Shown in pieces: positions 20,138 to 31,504 of a stretch of DNA of 35,000 nucleotides; position 1 is the first letter of the stretch, and the number at the start of each line of letters is the position of its first letter. The notes under the pieces are model-generated. The model was not told where the DNA came from. It made no database searches and saw only the letters and a list, made by a program, of their open reading frames with translations. The stretch lies in the NCBI GenBank assembly GCA_009760855.2, contig WPIO01000221.1:1-35000 (forward strand), given 5' to 3'. The position numbers were made by a program, and so were the translations under genes. The DNA comes from Cristatella mucedo. Taxonomy: Eukaryota > Bryozoa > Phylactolaemata > Cristatellidae.

Positions 20138-20930
20138 CTCACTTGCTGCATGCATTGATGACATCCGATCATGGATGGCAGCAAATTTTCTAAAACTAAA
20201 CGATGATAAAACTAACTTACTAGTTATGGGCAAACCTAGTGTTATTCAGAAATTGGAAAGGCTGACTTTCAAAATTGGCTCTGCCAGCATATCTTCAGTT
20301 GCATCAGCTCGAAATCTAGGTGTCACATTCCAAAGCGACCTCTCGTTAGACGACCACATCAGCTCCACAGTCAAATCAGCCTATTTTCAGCTTCATAACA
20401 TTGCTAAAATTAGGGCTTGTTTAGATAAGGATACCACGTCCAAGTTGGTCCATGCCTTCGTGACATCTCGTCTCGACTTCTGCAACTCACTGCTTACTGG
20501 CCTACCAGCATGTGCGATCAGGCGATTGCAGCTGGTGCAAAACTCTGCAGCTAGGCTTGTCTGTCGTGAGCGTCGCAGTTGCCACATTACTCCACTTCTC
20601 GCCGACCTGCACTGGTTACCAGTCAAGCAATGGATTGACTTCAAGGTTTTGTCGCTCACTTTTAGGTCTCTTCATTCTATGGCTCCAGCCTATCTTTCAG
20701 ATATACTACCCCATCAGGCAAAGCATCGTACCACTCGCTTTTCGGAATCCAACAGTCTAGAAATACCTCGTACAAACCTTAAATCCTTTGGAGACCGTGC
20801 ATTTAGCTCGTATGCTCCCACAGCCTGGAACTCCCTCCCGACCTGCATCAGAACATCCCCTGACCTGACCACATTTAAAAGAAACTTAAAAACATACCTA
20901 TTTAAGACAGCATTTAGTGGGTCCTTGTGA
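20121..20930 (+). CDS. LINE-A ORF2 C-terminal fragment (open frame)
   Basis: A 269-codon open frame, all but the first ~7 codons derived from LINE-A. It starts at SLAACIDDIRSWMAANFLKL and keeps KLNDDKTNLLVMGKP, NLGVTFQSDLSLDDHIS, SRLDFCNSLLTGLPACA, LHWLPVKQWIDFKVLSLTF, SFGDRAFSSYAPTAWNSLP and TTFKRNLKTYLFKTAFSGSL, ending at the same stop as the 11.3 kb copy. It lacks every catalytic motif of the reverse transcriptase. No promoter of its own is visible; the ATG at 20121 lies in the adjoining SINE. Its openness reflects recent insertion rather than a host function. Confidence 0.7.
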   Translation: MRLCVFSLAACIDDIRSWMAANFLKLNDDKTNLLVMGKPSVIQKLERLTFKIGSASISSVASARNLGVTFQSDLSLDDHISSTVKSAYFQLHNIAKIRACLDKDTTSKLVHAFVTSRLDFCNSLLTGLPACAIRRLQLVQNSAARLVCRERRSCHITPLLADLHWLPVKQWIDFKVLSLTFRSLHSMAPAYLSDILPHQAKHRTTRFSESNSLEIPRTNLKSFGDRAFSSYAPTAWNSLPTCIRTSPDLTTFKRNLKTYLFKTAFSGSL

Positions 20931-21166
20931 TTCGTCCTCGATGTGCTTATGCGTGCTGACACTGTTCATGCTGCCACTAACCACATTTGCATGCTGACCC
21001 AGTGCATGTAACCCCTAACCATGTTATTCATTTTGTTTGTTTTTCAAGCATGATTTTACTTACTATTCTATTGCGTATCACTTTGCAGCAAATGTAAAGC
21101 GCCTAGAAAGAGATTAAGTTCTCTGAGGGCGCTTTATCAAGTGCAATATTATTATCATTATTATTG
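20138..21166 (+). mobile_element. LINE-A retrotransposon, 5'-truncated
   Basis: Begins inside ORF2 just after motif C (CTTGCTGCATGCATTGATG, equivalent to 12013 onward) and runs to the terminus GTAAAGCGCCTAGAAAGAG ... GCGCTTTATCAAGTGC and an (ATT)n tail (21146-21166). It has the same two-unit 3' UTR repeat as the 11.3 kb copy and is very similar to it throughout, so it is among the younger insertions here. Confidence 0.9.
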
Positions 21167-21279
21167 TGAATCAGCTCATGTTTATTCACCAGTTTATGAC
21201 ACCAAAAAATTATCATGCTTGGACCGCTGTGTGCTAAAGAAACAAGAAGACACTCAGAGCTTCCTGTTAATAGAAACTG

Positions 21280-21600
21280 TAGCTAATGATATGCATAAAA
21301 TATTGTACACGTAAGTACTCAAAGCTTTCACAAACAAAGAAACCTCGGTTTCACTGTGGCAAAGATAAATCTGATCAGTCTCTAGCTGAGACAAAAAATT
21401 ATGAAAGATCATTTAAGGTAGTGACCGTCTCTAGAAGCGACTTCCAAACTTTTGGTGCATATGAGCTGAAGGTGGCTCGATCAGGTGAATCGTTTCAATA
21501 TAGTGCAAGGCACAGCGATTTGACTCTATGTCTACGAGCCGGTGGTGCGAAGGCAACCTCAAGAAGCAATTACTTTGGATATTCAGTCTGGTATAAGTGA
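21280..21600 (-). pseudogene. ancient LINE C-terminal relic
   Basis: The minus strand over about 21405-21500 reads DRATFSSYAPKVWKSLLETV then TTLNDLS, matching the LINE-A block GDRAFSSYAPKAWNSLPTCV ... DLTTF. A stop follows and the rest is weak. The plus-strand open frame of 104 codons across the same bases is a shadow of it. There is no tail. Confidence 0.6.
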
Positions 21601-23830
<2,230 letters not shown>

Positions 23831-24033
23831 GGTGGTGGTAGTAGTGTATCGCCGCCATCCTATCCTAGCTGCTTAAACAGCCTCTTTTTGTATAGCGACA
23901 GAAGAACCTTGACGGCTATCACCACCGCTTGCAGTGGCGATAGAGGATTGCCCACCGCAGGAATCGAACCCACGACCTCGGTACCGAGGTCATGAAAGTA
24001 ACCGCTTTACCTAGTGTGCCATCACGGCTCGCC
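23831..24033 (-). mobile_element. SINE-X with class-II-like tRNA head
   Basis: On the minus strand from 24033: GGCGAGCCGTGATGGCACAC, a long variable-arm-like segment with the palindrome ACCTCGGTACCGAGGT, and a perfect B box GGTTCGATTCC (plus strand 23960-23970). The body CCACTGCAAGCGG, TGATAGCCGTCAAGGTTCTT, AGAGGCTGTTTAAGCAGCTA matches the copies at 19988 and 25110. The 3' end has TGGCGGCGATACACTACTAC and a CCA-rich run. The long variable arm recalls leucine or serine tRNA, unlike the heads of the other copies. Confidence 0.7.
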
Positions 24034-24735
24034 AATTGTACCTAGACTCGGAATCTCATTTCTGCGTTCCAAAAATCTTTCCTTCTCGTACTAGGCTAAT
24101 TTAGTTGTGCCAGTATCCGGCTTCATTCGCGGGATCTATTGACAAGGCTGCTCGACCCTTACTGGGTCAAGATTGAATTCAAAGCACCCGGGCTCCCCGA
24201 ACCTAGCTGGGTCAAGGTTGTATGTCAAGGCCGTTGGGCCATGGTTTGCGAGCTCTTGCCTTCAGCGGTCGCTTGACGTACACGATGCCCAAATTCGGTG
24301 TTTTGCTGTCAGGTTTTTGAGCTGTGGCTCGTGGTCACTGAGCACCACAGCTATTTGCTGCCATTTTGACTGTTTTCGTCTCGCGCTTCACTCACGTGGA
24401 GCTCACAGCGCTGGAGCTCTGGAGCTCTGGAGCTAGTAATCCCGTTTCAGTAAACCTGCCGCTCGCTTTCATTGGGTAAGTGTGTTTAAATTTTCAACGG
24501 GCCTTAGAAATGTAACACTGCAACTCCAACATGGTTGCTTTCTCCGGCTGCTCACGATGCCCGAACGATCAAATTTTGACATTATGCGTATCGTTCGGCG
24601 CACGCGGGTAAATCTTCGAGCTGGCTCCTGAATGCTTCCGCTCGCGCCGGCTCTCTGTTTTTTGACAGCTGCCTGCCTGCTAACACCATTCTAATCTTGA
24701 GATTTAATACCGTCAGCAGATTATAACCGCGTCCG
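24034..24735. other. GC-richer stretch with an imperfect duplication
   Basis: 24141-24240 holds two imperfect units of about 45 bases, each with CTGGGTCAAG(A/G)TTG. 24411-24434 is a perfect three-fold CTGGAGCT repeat. The area 24540-24680 is CpG-rich. No coding region supported. Confidence 0.5.
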
Positions 24736-24905
24736 TTAGCTTCGACATGTCTGCCACGATGTTCGCAATGTCTGGAACTCGCTTCCAGCTTCGGTCACTA
24801 CCTGCAATGACCGTGAATCATTTCAAGTCTCGGCTCAAGACGCATCTGCACCAGTATCTTTTCCTTCGCTCCAGTGAACTTGTCTTGTTTATTCCTGTGT
24901 GTTTT
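24736..24905 (+). pseudogene. LINE C-terminal relic of a third family
   Basis: VRNVWNSLPASVTTCNDRES followed, after a one-base frame change, by FKSRLKTHLHQYLFLRSS fits the L2/CR1 ORF2 terminus (xxWNSLPxxVxxxxxxxxFKxxLKTxLF). The wording differs from LINE-A and LINE-B. The flanks show no tail. Confidence 0.6.
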
Positions 24906-25109
24906 GTGTGCTAACCTCTCCATGATTCATTTCGTGTTATTAGGCAAAGGTCCAACTAACCTGTGTGAGAGTCTTCTTGTTTGCTTTAGCATGTTCGCCT
25001 AAGAATAATACATGCTTGATCGTTCATGCTTGTCTAAGCATGATAATGTGCATGTCGCTAACCTTTTTTATCGATTCTTTTGCTGTGCGTTGTAAAGCCA
25101 GTGGTGCTT

Positions 25110-25265
25110 AGGTCATAGCTTAGGGGTAAGGTGCTTGCACTTCTTGACCGAAGTCGCGGGTTTGAGTCCGGCAGTCCATTAATTATTGCCACTTAAAGTG
25201 GAGCTGATAGCCGCTACGGCTCTTCTGCACGCCTTATAAATGAGGCTGTTAAATCAGCTAACCCT
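25110..25265 (+). mobile_element. SINE-X, well preserved copy
   Basis: A box TAGCTTAGGGG (25116-25126), B box GGTTTGAGTCC (25159-25169), body GCCACTTAAAGTGGAGC, TGATAGCCGCTACGGCTCTT and ATAAATGAGGCTGTTAAATC. It sits about 335 bases upstream of the LSm10 start codon, so it may lie in the promoter or first intron of that gene. Confidence 0.75.
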
Positions 25266-25593
25266 GTACCCTTTTACTTACGCAGAGTTTAGTTTTCTTT
25301 GGGCTCTAGACAAACGACCTAGTATTACTATTATTATATTGCATGACTTAAAATTTTGCTTTTTATCAGCCTAAGTCGTGTTTATCTTTACTGGTGGTTA
25401 AATACCAGCTGAGCCGCCATCGAAATTATTTTTACCTGCAAGAGTATTGCAAAATGTTTCCAAGGGCTTACCTGTTTACCGCCGTAGCATAGATGTATAA
25501 CGTCAATGCCATGTGACAGTGGGTTGGGGTGATAAAACGAGCATGCCGGCGAAGCTTCGTGACTTGAAACAGTATTTGATTCTCATTTTTTTT

Positions 25594-25600
25594 AGTCGCG
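25594..25600 (+). promoter_or_regulatory. probable 3' splice site and 5' UTR junction of LSM10
   Basis: A T-rich tract ending TTTTTTTTAG (AG at 25594-25595) lies five bases before the LSm10 ATG. This looks like a splice acceptor, so a non-coding first exon probably lies upstream; I cannot place it. Confidence 0.45.
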
Positions 25601-25849
25601 ATGTCACCTCGCGAAAAGGCTTTGGAGCGAAATTCCTTGGTGTGCTTACTGCAAGCGCTGAAAGGCCACAAAACCAAGGTGGAGCTTCGCAATGAAAACA
25701 TTGTTGAGGGTATCGTTACCGACGTTGACGCCTACTCCAATATTAATCTTGTTGATGTGTGGTTTTCTGAAGTGGGGAAACTGCCAGTTCATTTTGAGGA
25801 CCTGTACTTAGCTGGGAAAAGCATCCGTTACGTTCATATACCTGATCAG
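25601..25849 (+). CDS. LSM10: LSm10, U7 snRNA-associated Sm-like protein, exon 1 of coding region
   Basis: Encodes residues 1-83 of a predicted 156-residue protein. It is the Sm fold of LSm10, which with LSm11 replaces SmD1/SmD2 in the U7 snRNP ring, and that particle directs 3'-end cleavage of replication-dependent histone pre-mRNAs in the nucleus. Seen: N-terminal helix to about residue 14, Sm1 region with KVELRNE (26-32), G37 and DAYSN (43-47; the usual motif is DxxMN, and the methionine is serine here), then Sm2 HFEDLYLAGKSIRYVHIPD (64-82). The RYVHIPD ending in place of the usual RG-type Sm2 signature is characteristic of LSm10 among Sm proteins. The exon ends in phase 0 at CAG followed by the donor GTAAGC (25850-25855). 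ATG 25601 gives the right N-terminal length. SmD1 is the nearest alternative, but lacks this ending. Confidence 0.9.
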
Positions 25850-27169
25850 GTAAGCTAATTATAAGTCTTGTGTTGCAAGCAGACATGCTCAAATTGTAGC
25901 AACCTTTTAATCGTGGCTATTCCGGATCCTTATTTAGTACCAATGCTGCTGAGAAAGTGGACCTTGGCCGGTATACAATAGTTTGCCGAACTTGCTTTGC
26001 ACCTAGCACGATGTGGTCATGTATATTTTCGTGTCCTTTCGTGATAGTCACAGAAATTCTCGCTCTGATCCATGAGGCCTGCCATGGCTTGGCTCCTTGA
26101 TGGCTAGCTAAACTCTGAACTGCTGCACTCGTTTCAGTCTCCTCGTGCCCTCAGATCCTCTATAGATAATAAGTAATAATAAGCTAATTATAATAATAAG
26201 CTTTTATATTCCTACACTTAAAGACTGTTGGCAAAAGATTAGCTTTTGCTCTGCATGTCCTAGACTGTTGAACTTACTTCCATAATTCGGATACAACGGT
26301 ATGTACTCTCATGCTGCCGACTGTGGCACATCTTTTCCAGCCACCCCGAGCTGCTACTTCAATGCTACTCACTTCCTCGACGGTTTTGCTGACTTGGATG
26401 TGCCTCTCACTTTCTCTTTATTGTGTCAGATGAAATCTGTTGGCTACCGAATGCACACCGAAAGGCACTCTGGTTTTAAATGTACTGCCGAAAACTCTCC
26501 TGCATAACACCCACTTAGTCTGTGTGGCTTTGTGGTTACAAAAGAAAATTCAATACGTTACATTAACTTGTGATTGTCCTTGCTTTTCTTGTTTACACAG
26601 TCGAATTCTTTGTTTGGAGTCGTGTCTGCCAATGCAGGCTGACCGTCCACTGTGAAGTTTTTTAGCGGCAATTGTTCACTGAAATCTTTTAGTAAGCCCG
26701 GAATTTGTTTCTGATGTTCCGGAGCGTATGCCTCTGTGCAAAGGCTTTGGTGGCACTGGTTGACGCTAAGTGCCATGGCAGCATTACGGGTCCCAGACAA
26801 GTTTTAAAAATACTACGTGCGACTCTTTTTTGCCCTGGTTATTGAGTTAAACTGACAACACTACTTAAGTGAGTTTAAGTTTACACTATAAAGACGGCTT
26901 TGCGTAACCGTGCCGAAGCTGGTTCGTGCAGAGCAGCAGATCTTTGTTCCTGATTTGTGCTCATTGCTTAGGGAACAGTTCGTGATTATTTTGCTCAGTA
27001 CTAATGACAACAGGCATGAGCGGTGTCACTGAGCAGGTCTGTCTGATGCTACTGGCGCTGCTAACCGCCAAGAATTTGAGTCGTCGCTATCTTTTTTTGT
27101 ACTCTCACATTGCCAGTTCTGGACTGCCTTTCGACTGGTTGCTCATCATTCTGGCATTCATTTGTACAG
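25850..27169 (+). other. LSM10 intron with LINE-B insertion
   Basis: A GT-AG intron of 1320 bases: donor GTAAGC, acceptor CATTTGTACAG ending at 27169. It holds a LINE-B relic in the sense orientation (26060-26563). A second, stronger acceptor-like site (TGCTTTTCTTGTTTACACAG, AG at 26599-26600) lies just beyond the LINE. Confidence 0.75.
26060..26563 (+). pseudogene. LINE-B relic in LSM10 intron
   Basis: Begins about 26060 (GAGGCCTGCCATGGCTTGGC, equivalent to the KARHGFAP region of the 17.2 kb copy), continues through a degenerated PVRALRSCVDNK block, an AT-rich expansion at 26165-26210, an AKD-like stretch, then an open frame 26301-26507 with SHAADCGTSFPATPSCYF, SLLCQMKSVGYRMHTE and AENSPA. 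It ends CAATACGTTACATTAAC, a remnant of the (TTACA)n tail. It is in the same orientation as the host gene. Confidence 0.8.
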
Positions 27170-27391
27170 ATAAATATGCTCGCAGCTATAAAGCAGCAAC
27201 TGGCTCTCAACAAAAGGATATCTACACACAGCAGACAGGAGCGTGTGTACAGCACCAAGAAGCCGAAAGCCAAAGTTATAGCAGAGGTCAAGCGAGCTGA
27301 GCAAGAGAAATTAGACCAGCTCCCCAGCTGCCTATCCGACCTTCCGGACAGTGTGCCCTTATTAGCAGCAGCAGCAGCGCTCACTGACTGA
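27170..27391 (+). CDS. LSM10: LSm10, exon 2 of coding region (C-terminal tail)
   Basis: Encodes residues 84-156 and the stop TGA (27389-27391), joined in phase 0 to exon 1. It begins INMLAAIKQQLALNKR; animal LSm10 proteins carry a helical (V/I)N...IxxQL segment straight after HIPD, which supports this acceptor over others. The rest is a basic then acidic tail (KKPKAKVIAEVKRAEQEKL) and a short alanine run from GCA repeats (LLAAAAALTD). Human LSm10 is 123 residues, so the tail here is longer and of different composition. An upstream ATG in the same open frame (27110) is intronic. The main uncertainty is whether a further spliced exon exists. Confidence 0.8.
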   Translation: MNMLAAIKQQLALNKRISTHSRQERVYSTKKPKAKVIAEVKRAEQEKLDQLPSCLSDLPDSVPLLAAAAALTD

Positions 27392-28475
27392 AGCAAGGGC
27401 CACGCCAGACGATGACCAACTGCAGACAGCTGCTGTGCTCCTTGGCTGTAGCCAGTGCAAGCCACCACCGCGTGTGCACGTGTTGTCGCCTGCACGACTT
27501 CTGTCGTCTGCCGAGCTCTGTGCCTCGCCCTGCCGCTGGAGCGCTGGTACCCAAGCCTCTTCTAATGCAGTGTTTGTGCGATGTGACAGAAGTCCTTTTC
27601 TTAGCCTTGGCAGGCCCACTTTGCAGCTGATTCAGCTGCTGTTTCTGCCTAATCCCTGTGGGAAAGCCTGAAGTCGATACGATTTGTGTCGGATTAGGTT
27701 AACATTAGCTGTGTGTGCTTCGAGAGTAAAATTGAAGCTGACCTGATCATGCTAATGTCCGTTTTGCTACAGAAGGATGGGATCTCAGCAGTCAGAAATG
27801 TTTGATTTTCCCGAATCAACTGCGCCAGTGTAACCAGTTCGTAGCATAATAAATATCCCTGTGCTCCGAATGGGCTTGATGTTGTAATTGCAGTTGCTAT
27901 ATTACTATAACGGCCCAATTGTGCTCATCGCATGCAGCGGCTCAGCTCAGCATACACCGGAATCAGTTGGCTGCCTCAGGCTGCTTCTGCTTCAGCGCAT
28001 GCAGAGGGCTACGACTGAACTACCGAAGACCTCGAAGGAAGTGGCTGCACCCTTCTGGGGTTCTTTTCTGCTATTGGCGGCAAAAGCAGTCAACTGCTTG
28101 GATCGGGCAGCGGCTGAGAGGCAGCCGAGTGCATCTTTCCTCAAGTGAACCCCGCCCCCACGAAAGTCTGGTTAGCCCTCGACTGCATTATGCCTAGCGA
28201 GCAAGATGCATTTAGCTGCATGCCGGGCAGTTCAACCAGCTATGGCTCCGGCGTGGAGCAATGTGCTTGTCCAGCGACTACCAGCTTAGTCCGCCTGCTT
28301 TTGTGGAGTTACAAATGGAAATGCGTACTGGTATATGCGATTTGTTCCATCAGGTCTCCAAGCACACCTTGAGGCCATAAAACCTCTTTGGATGCAGTGC
28401 TGTGATTTGGCTTTGGAGTGAAACTTCAGTACGATGTGAACATTTTTACTGAATAAACGTATATGTTTAGGTAAA
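27392..28475 (+). other. probable LSM10 3' UTR
   Basis: About 1.08 kb from the stop codon to a poly(A) signal. It is GC-richer than the intergenic DNA and contains several overlapping short open frames, none with a recognised domain. A nearer AATAAA occurs at 27848-27853 and would give a 3' UTR of about 0.5 kb. Antisense frames at 27061-27619 overlap exon 2 and the UTR and look like shadows. Confidence 0.5.
28452..28457 (+). terminator. poly(A) signal AATAAA, probable LSM10 3' end
   Basis: AATAAA followed about 25 bases later by ATTGTGTGTGCC, a GT-rich element of the kind bound downstream of cleavage sites. It is a stronger pairing than the earlier AATAAA at 27848-27853. Confidence 0.55.
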
Positions 28476-28518
28476 AACATTGTGTGTGCCAACACTATGC
28501 ATGTTATATATGTATGTA

Positions 28519-28996
28519 CCGTATTTTACCGTGTATAAACCCCTCTTTTCCCCAAATTTAGGGTCAGATAATGGAGAGGGCTTATACATGAGAATTTACT
28601 TTTTTTCCCCATTGGTCAGGTCTGTGAGTGAGCGATTAAGGCCTGGAACAGGGTAAAGCCAGAGATTATAGTAAGAGCATTCAAGAAGTGTGGCATTACA
28701 AATGCAGTGAACAGAATGGAAGATGATGCAGTCTATGAAGAGAGTAACAACGAATATGTTAGTAATGGAGTTACCACCAAATTTTAAGCCTCTGAGATAA
28801 ACTAAAAAGATGGAGAGGATATCGTCACCATTCCTGATGCAGAGGATAGTGATAATGACATAACTGATTATCACGAGTCTTAACATTGTTCAGTTCATTC
28901 ATTTATTAAATAAAAATATTCTTTCCAAAAAATTAGCTCAAAAATGTGGTGGCTTATACACCCGGATGGGCAAGAATAAATAAGGTAGAAATACGG
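28519..28996 (+). mobile_element. pogo/Tigger-like DNA transposon relic with TIRs and TA duplication
   Basis: The ends are CCGTATTTTACC (28519-28530) and, inverted, CCGTATTTCTACC (28996 back to 28984), each flanked outside by TA (28517-28518 and 28997-28998), the Tc1/mariner-pogo target site. Subterminal GTGTATAA occurs near the left end and again, inverted (as TTATACAC), near the right. Inside, about 28637-28730 reads AIKAWNRVKPEIIVRAFKKC then GITNAVNRMEDDAVYEE, which fits the C-terminal end of pogo/Tigger-class DDE transposases (AWxxVxxxxIxxxFxKCGIxxxxDxxEDD), with an acidic tail to about 28880. Stops interrupt it and the DNA-binding and catalytic parts are missing, so it is a 478-base non-autonomous deletion derivative. 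Confidence 0.7.
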
Positions 28997-29023
28997 TATA
29001 TATTCACGTTTTAATAAACCAGT

Positions 29024-29061
<38 letters not shown>

Positions 29062-29069
29062 AAGAGAGT
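29024..29069. repeat. (AT)n(GA)n compound microsatellite
   Basis: Seven AT units followed by about 15 GA units with two AAAG interruptions, about 25 bases beyond the pogo-like element. Confidence 0.95.
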
Positions 29070-29167
29070 ACTGGTGCAAATGTTTGGCACACCCTTTGAA
29101 TAAACTCGAAGCTTCAAACACTGCAGTGAAAGTCAAGGTCAAAAGCACTATGAGGTAGGATTCATGT

Positions 29168-31238
29168 GAAAACGAGGACTACTGTAGGTCGTACCAATCG
29201 ATCCTAGCAAAGGCCAAGGCTAGCTTCTATAAAGACTTTGATGAATCACAGATGCACAATCCAAAAATGCTGGTGTCGACGATCAACCATCTCAACCACT
29301 CCCACATTAGCTCCTTACTTGATGATCCCTGTGATGATCTAGCTGATCGCTTCTCTAGCTTCTTTGTCCAGAAGATTGGCAAGATAAGGGAGTCCATCCC
29401 TGAGGTGGCAGCATTCCCCCTAGAATGCTGTCCATGGTCTCCTTGCAGCACCTCAATGTCTACATTCAAGCAGGTCACTAGAGTTCTGGTCCTGAAGTGC
29501 ATATCCCAATCAAAGAAGACAAGTCCTTTGGACCATATTCCTAATGTCCTGCTCCTACATTGGATTGACCTGGTGCTGCCATGCATAGCTAACATAATTA
29601 ATGTCATTAGGCTCAGGTCGTGTCCCAGCACCTTTCAAAAAAGCTGTAGTCAGGCCTCTACTCAAAGCGACACCAGACCAAGAGAAATTGAGCAACTACC
29701 GCCCAGTCTCCCTTCTACCATTCCTATCAAAGACACTAGAACGAGTCGTGGCCGACCAGGTGAACTCATATATTGAAATTTCAAACCTTGCTAGTAAGTT
29801 TCAGTCTGGGTTTAGAGCTAATCACTCCACAGAGTCAGCATTGCTTCGGGTGTACATAGACCTATTTTGGAATGCAGACATGGGTTGAGTATCTGTGCTT
29901 ATTTTGCTCGATCTTTCGGCAGCTTTTAATAATGATTTCGATCACCGAGTCCTTTTTGAACGCCTCTCATCTCGCCTGGGCATCACTGACACTGATCGGC
30001 AATGGTTCAGGTCCATCTCAATGGGGACTCCTGAGTATTAATGAGAATGGACAGTGATCATCCGAGGTGCCTCTGAAATATGGGGTACCTCAGGGCTCCG
30101 TGCTAGGTCCGGTTCTTTTCACGGTTTATACTCTCCCTCTTGCTGATGTGATTGCCAAGCACAATCTAGGCTTTCACTTCTATTCGGATGACACTCAGTT
30201 GTACCTTTGCTTTGATCCCTCCCAGCCTTCGAGCACCTCGAATTCCCTCAACTCACTTGCTGCATGTATTGATGAGATCCGCACATGGATGGCAGCAAAT
30301 TTTCTTAAATTGAATGGAGATAAAACTATCTTATTAGTTATGGGCAAACCAAGTGTGATTCAGAAATTGGAAAGGCGAATGCTCAAAGTCGGCTCTGCAA
30401 GCAAATCTGCTGTTGAATCTGCACGAAATCTAGGGGTCGTGTTCCAAAGTGACCTCTCGTTAGACGACCGCATCAGCTCCACAATCAAGTCTGCCTACTT
30501 TCAGCTACATAACGTTGCTAAAATTCGGGCTTGTTTAGATAAGGATACCACATCTAAGTTGGTCCATGCATTTGTGACATCCCGTCTTGACTTTTGTAAC
30601 TCACTGCTTGCTGACCTACCGGTATGTGCAATCAGGTGCTTACAGCTGCTGAAAAACTCTGCAGCTAGGTTGTCTGTCGTGAGATCCCAGTTGCCACATC
30701 ACACCACTTCTCGCCGACCTGCTCTGGCTACCAGTCAAGCAACGGATTGACTTCGAGGTTTTGTCGCTCATTTTTAGGTCACTTCATTCTTTGGCTCCAG
30801 CCTATCTCTCAGATCTACTCCCTCACCAGGCCAAGCAACATACCAGCCACTTTTCGGAATCCAACAGTTTACCACTTCCTAGTACAAACCTCAAATTCTT
30901 TGAAGACCGTGCATATAGCTCGCATGCTTCCAAAGCCTGAGAACTCACTCCTGACTTGCATCACGACATCCACTGACTTGACCACATTTAAAAAGAACTT
31001 TGATAACACCTATTTAGGACAACATTTAGTGGGTCCTTGCGATACATCCTTATGTGCTTATGCGTGCTGACACTGTGCATGCTGCCACTAACCATGTTAT
31101 TCATGCTGTTTTATCAAGCACGATATTTCCACTCACCATTCGATCATGTTTCCTTTGCAGCAAATGTAAAGTGCCTAGAAAAACATTGAGTTCTCTGAGG
31201 GCGCTTTATCAAGTGTATTAGTATTAGTATTATTGTTA
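29168..31238 (+). pseudogene. LINE-A retrotransposon, longest but frameshifted copy
   Basis: Frames in order: 29168-29590 pre-RT region (LAKAKASFYKDF, NPKMLVSTINHL, DDLADRFSSFFVQKI, VLKCISQSKKTSPLD), 29601-29888 fingers (APFKKAVVRPLLK, NYRPVSLLPFLSK, FQSGFRANHSTESALL) ending in a TGA where the 11.3 kb copy has arginine, a damaged motif A at 29910-29945 (extra bases in AFNNDFDH), motif B GVPQGSVLGP (about 30085-30114), motif C YSDD in place of YADD (about 30181-30192), C-terminal blocks to 30750 and, after a frame change, to about 31030. The 3' UTR has a single repeat unit, then GTAAAGTGCCTAGAAAAAC and an (ATT)n-type tail (31216-31238). It preserves the conserved glutamine of motif B that the 11.3 kb copy lost, but has many lesions. 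Confidence 0.9.
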
Positions 31239-31504
31239 TGATTACTAGCGCAATAACTTCTGCAAATTGTGTATGCTGCCACCTTGATAAGCCCACGAGG
31301 TGTGAAAAAATGCACAAATAACTGGTTTGGTGGCTTCCTGAGGATTCGCAGAGCAATTGCCGTTTTGAAGGATAGTTTTTAGTCACACCAACGAACACTG
31401 TGAAATAAGTACATTATGACATGTAAGTATTCAACTCTCAAAAAGTGCATCTCAACAACTATGTAGGTCACTCTTTCAAAAATGGTCAAGGTTTGAGATT
31501 GAGA
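31239..31504. other. short unassigned stretch
   Basis: Only chance frames between two LINE-A pieces. Confidence 0.4.

Noticed and set aside
21286-21600. Plus-strand 104-codon frame as a gene
   Set aside because: The opposite strand carries a LINE C-terminal block here, so the frame is a shadow.
26558-26800. Minus-strand 80-codon frame in the LSM10 intron
   Set aside because: It reads smoothly (LLKDFSEQLPLKNF) but has no recognised family, partner exon or splice support.
27061-27619. Minus-strand open frames over LSM10 exon 2 and 3' UTR
   Set aside because: No domain; they overlap a well supported exon on the other strand and arise from GCA/CTG-rich sequence.
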